Assembly: GCA_003353825.1 (NCBI GenBank)
Contig: PIVW01000026.1
Location: 1 to 23,703, forward strand
Source of the DNA: Chloroflexota bacterium
Lineage (GTDB): Bacteria > Chloroflexota > Anaerolineae > J102
Direction of reading: 5' to 3'
Length of the DNA: 23,703 nt
Below are positions 23,530 through 23,703 of the stretch, piece after piece (positions within the stretch are counted from its first letter, which is position 1; the number at the start of each line of letters is the position of its first letter). The position numbers were made by a program, and so were the translations under genes. The notes under the pieces are model-generated. The model ran no database searches, was not told the origin of the DNA, and saw nothing but the letters and a program-made list of their open reading frames with translations.

Positions 23530-23703
23530 TATTGACATGCCCATGTGCTCCGATCTTTAGTCAAGTGGAAAGAGAGAAGATCAGACGGTGGAGATAGAGA
23601 GCGAACACGGATCGGGGTTTCAGGGGGACATCGGTAGCCAAAACCAGAGGGTCATGATAGGCAGGATCGAAGAAGACCCAGATGGTGAAGGTGTCATTGG
23701 TTG
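23530..23703 (-). pseudogene. Degenerate transposase C-terminal fragment (runs off the window)
   Basis: The minus strand from the right edge reads FTIWVFFDPAYHDPLVLATD and goes on to LYLHR, then TGA at 23563-23561. The DPLVLATD...LYLHR pattern resembles the region around the last acidic residue of DDE transposases (LLATNLPL...LYRDRWPIEQ). Past the stop the same frame continues with LKIGAHGHV, like the GAHR segment of those proteins, so this looks like a gene killed by a nonsense change rather than a natural end. Only the C-terminal part is in the window. Confidence 0.5.

Overview
The window looks like a chromosomal segment of a Chloroflexota bacterium (Anaerolineae/Caldilineae-like). The pointers are long Thr/Pro linkers in secreted proteins, cohesin and dockerin domains outside any cellulosome, PKD-rich giant surface proteins, heptamer DNA arrays around a four-helix-bundle gene, and no outer-membrane machinery. 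This is inference from protein style; no rRNA or other marker gene is present.

Layout. Bases 1-662 hold a four-helix-bundle (S23/IVP-type) gene sandwiched between two heptamer arrays in inverted orientation. Bases 665-4504 (minus strand) are a complete ilvB-ilvN-ilvC branched-chain amino acid unit. It has a near-consensus promoter and a leader that reads as ribosome-mediated attenuation: a 35-codon leader peptide with 12 Ile/Leu/Val codons in 13, an antiterminator arm inside that ORF, an intrinsic terminator, and a second terminator that the first one's 3' arm could disarm. Bases 4727-10470 (plus) encode two very long secreted proteins with the shared order Cys-bounded NGGFE module, Thr/Pro linker, cohesin, dockerin, cohesin; the second also carries an M28 zinc aminopeptidase. 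Bases 10584-11684 (minus) hold a second ketol-acid reductoisomerase of a different, Bacteroidetes-like lineage. It is bracketed by the 3' end of the M28 gene and a decayed copy of the same 3' end at 11819-11893.

Bases 11962-22978 (plus) continue the exported set: an S8 subtilisin-like protease with a (TPTS)n linker and the same NGGFE module; a 1470-residue beta-helix/PKD/TSP3 surface protein ending in a dockerin-like pair of calcium loops; a Pmp-like beta-helix protein with a choice-of-anchor Q-like end; and an SH3b lipoprotein. The right edge holds a nitroreductase (minus) and a degenerate transposase tail.

Working together (inference): the exported genes could form an extracellular protein-degrading and adhesive assembly, with two peptidases and a scaffold-like protein joined by cohesin-dockerin contacts. 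ilvBNC is a separately controlled biosynthetic unit. The most noteworthy items are the ilv attenuator with two coupled terminators, the cohesin-dockerin-cohesin peptidase/scaffold pair, and the inverted heptamer arrays.
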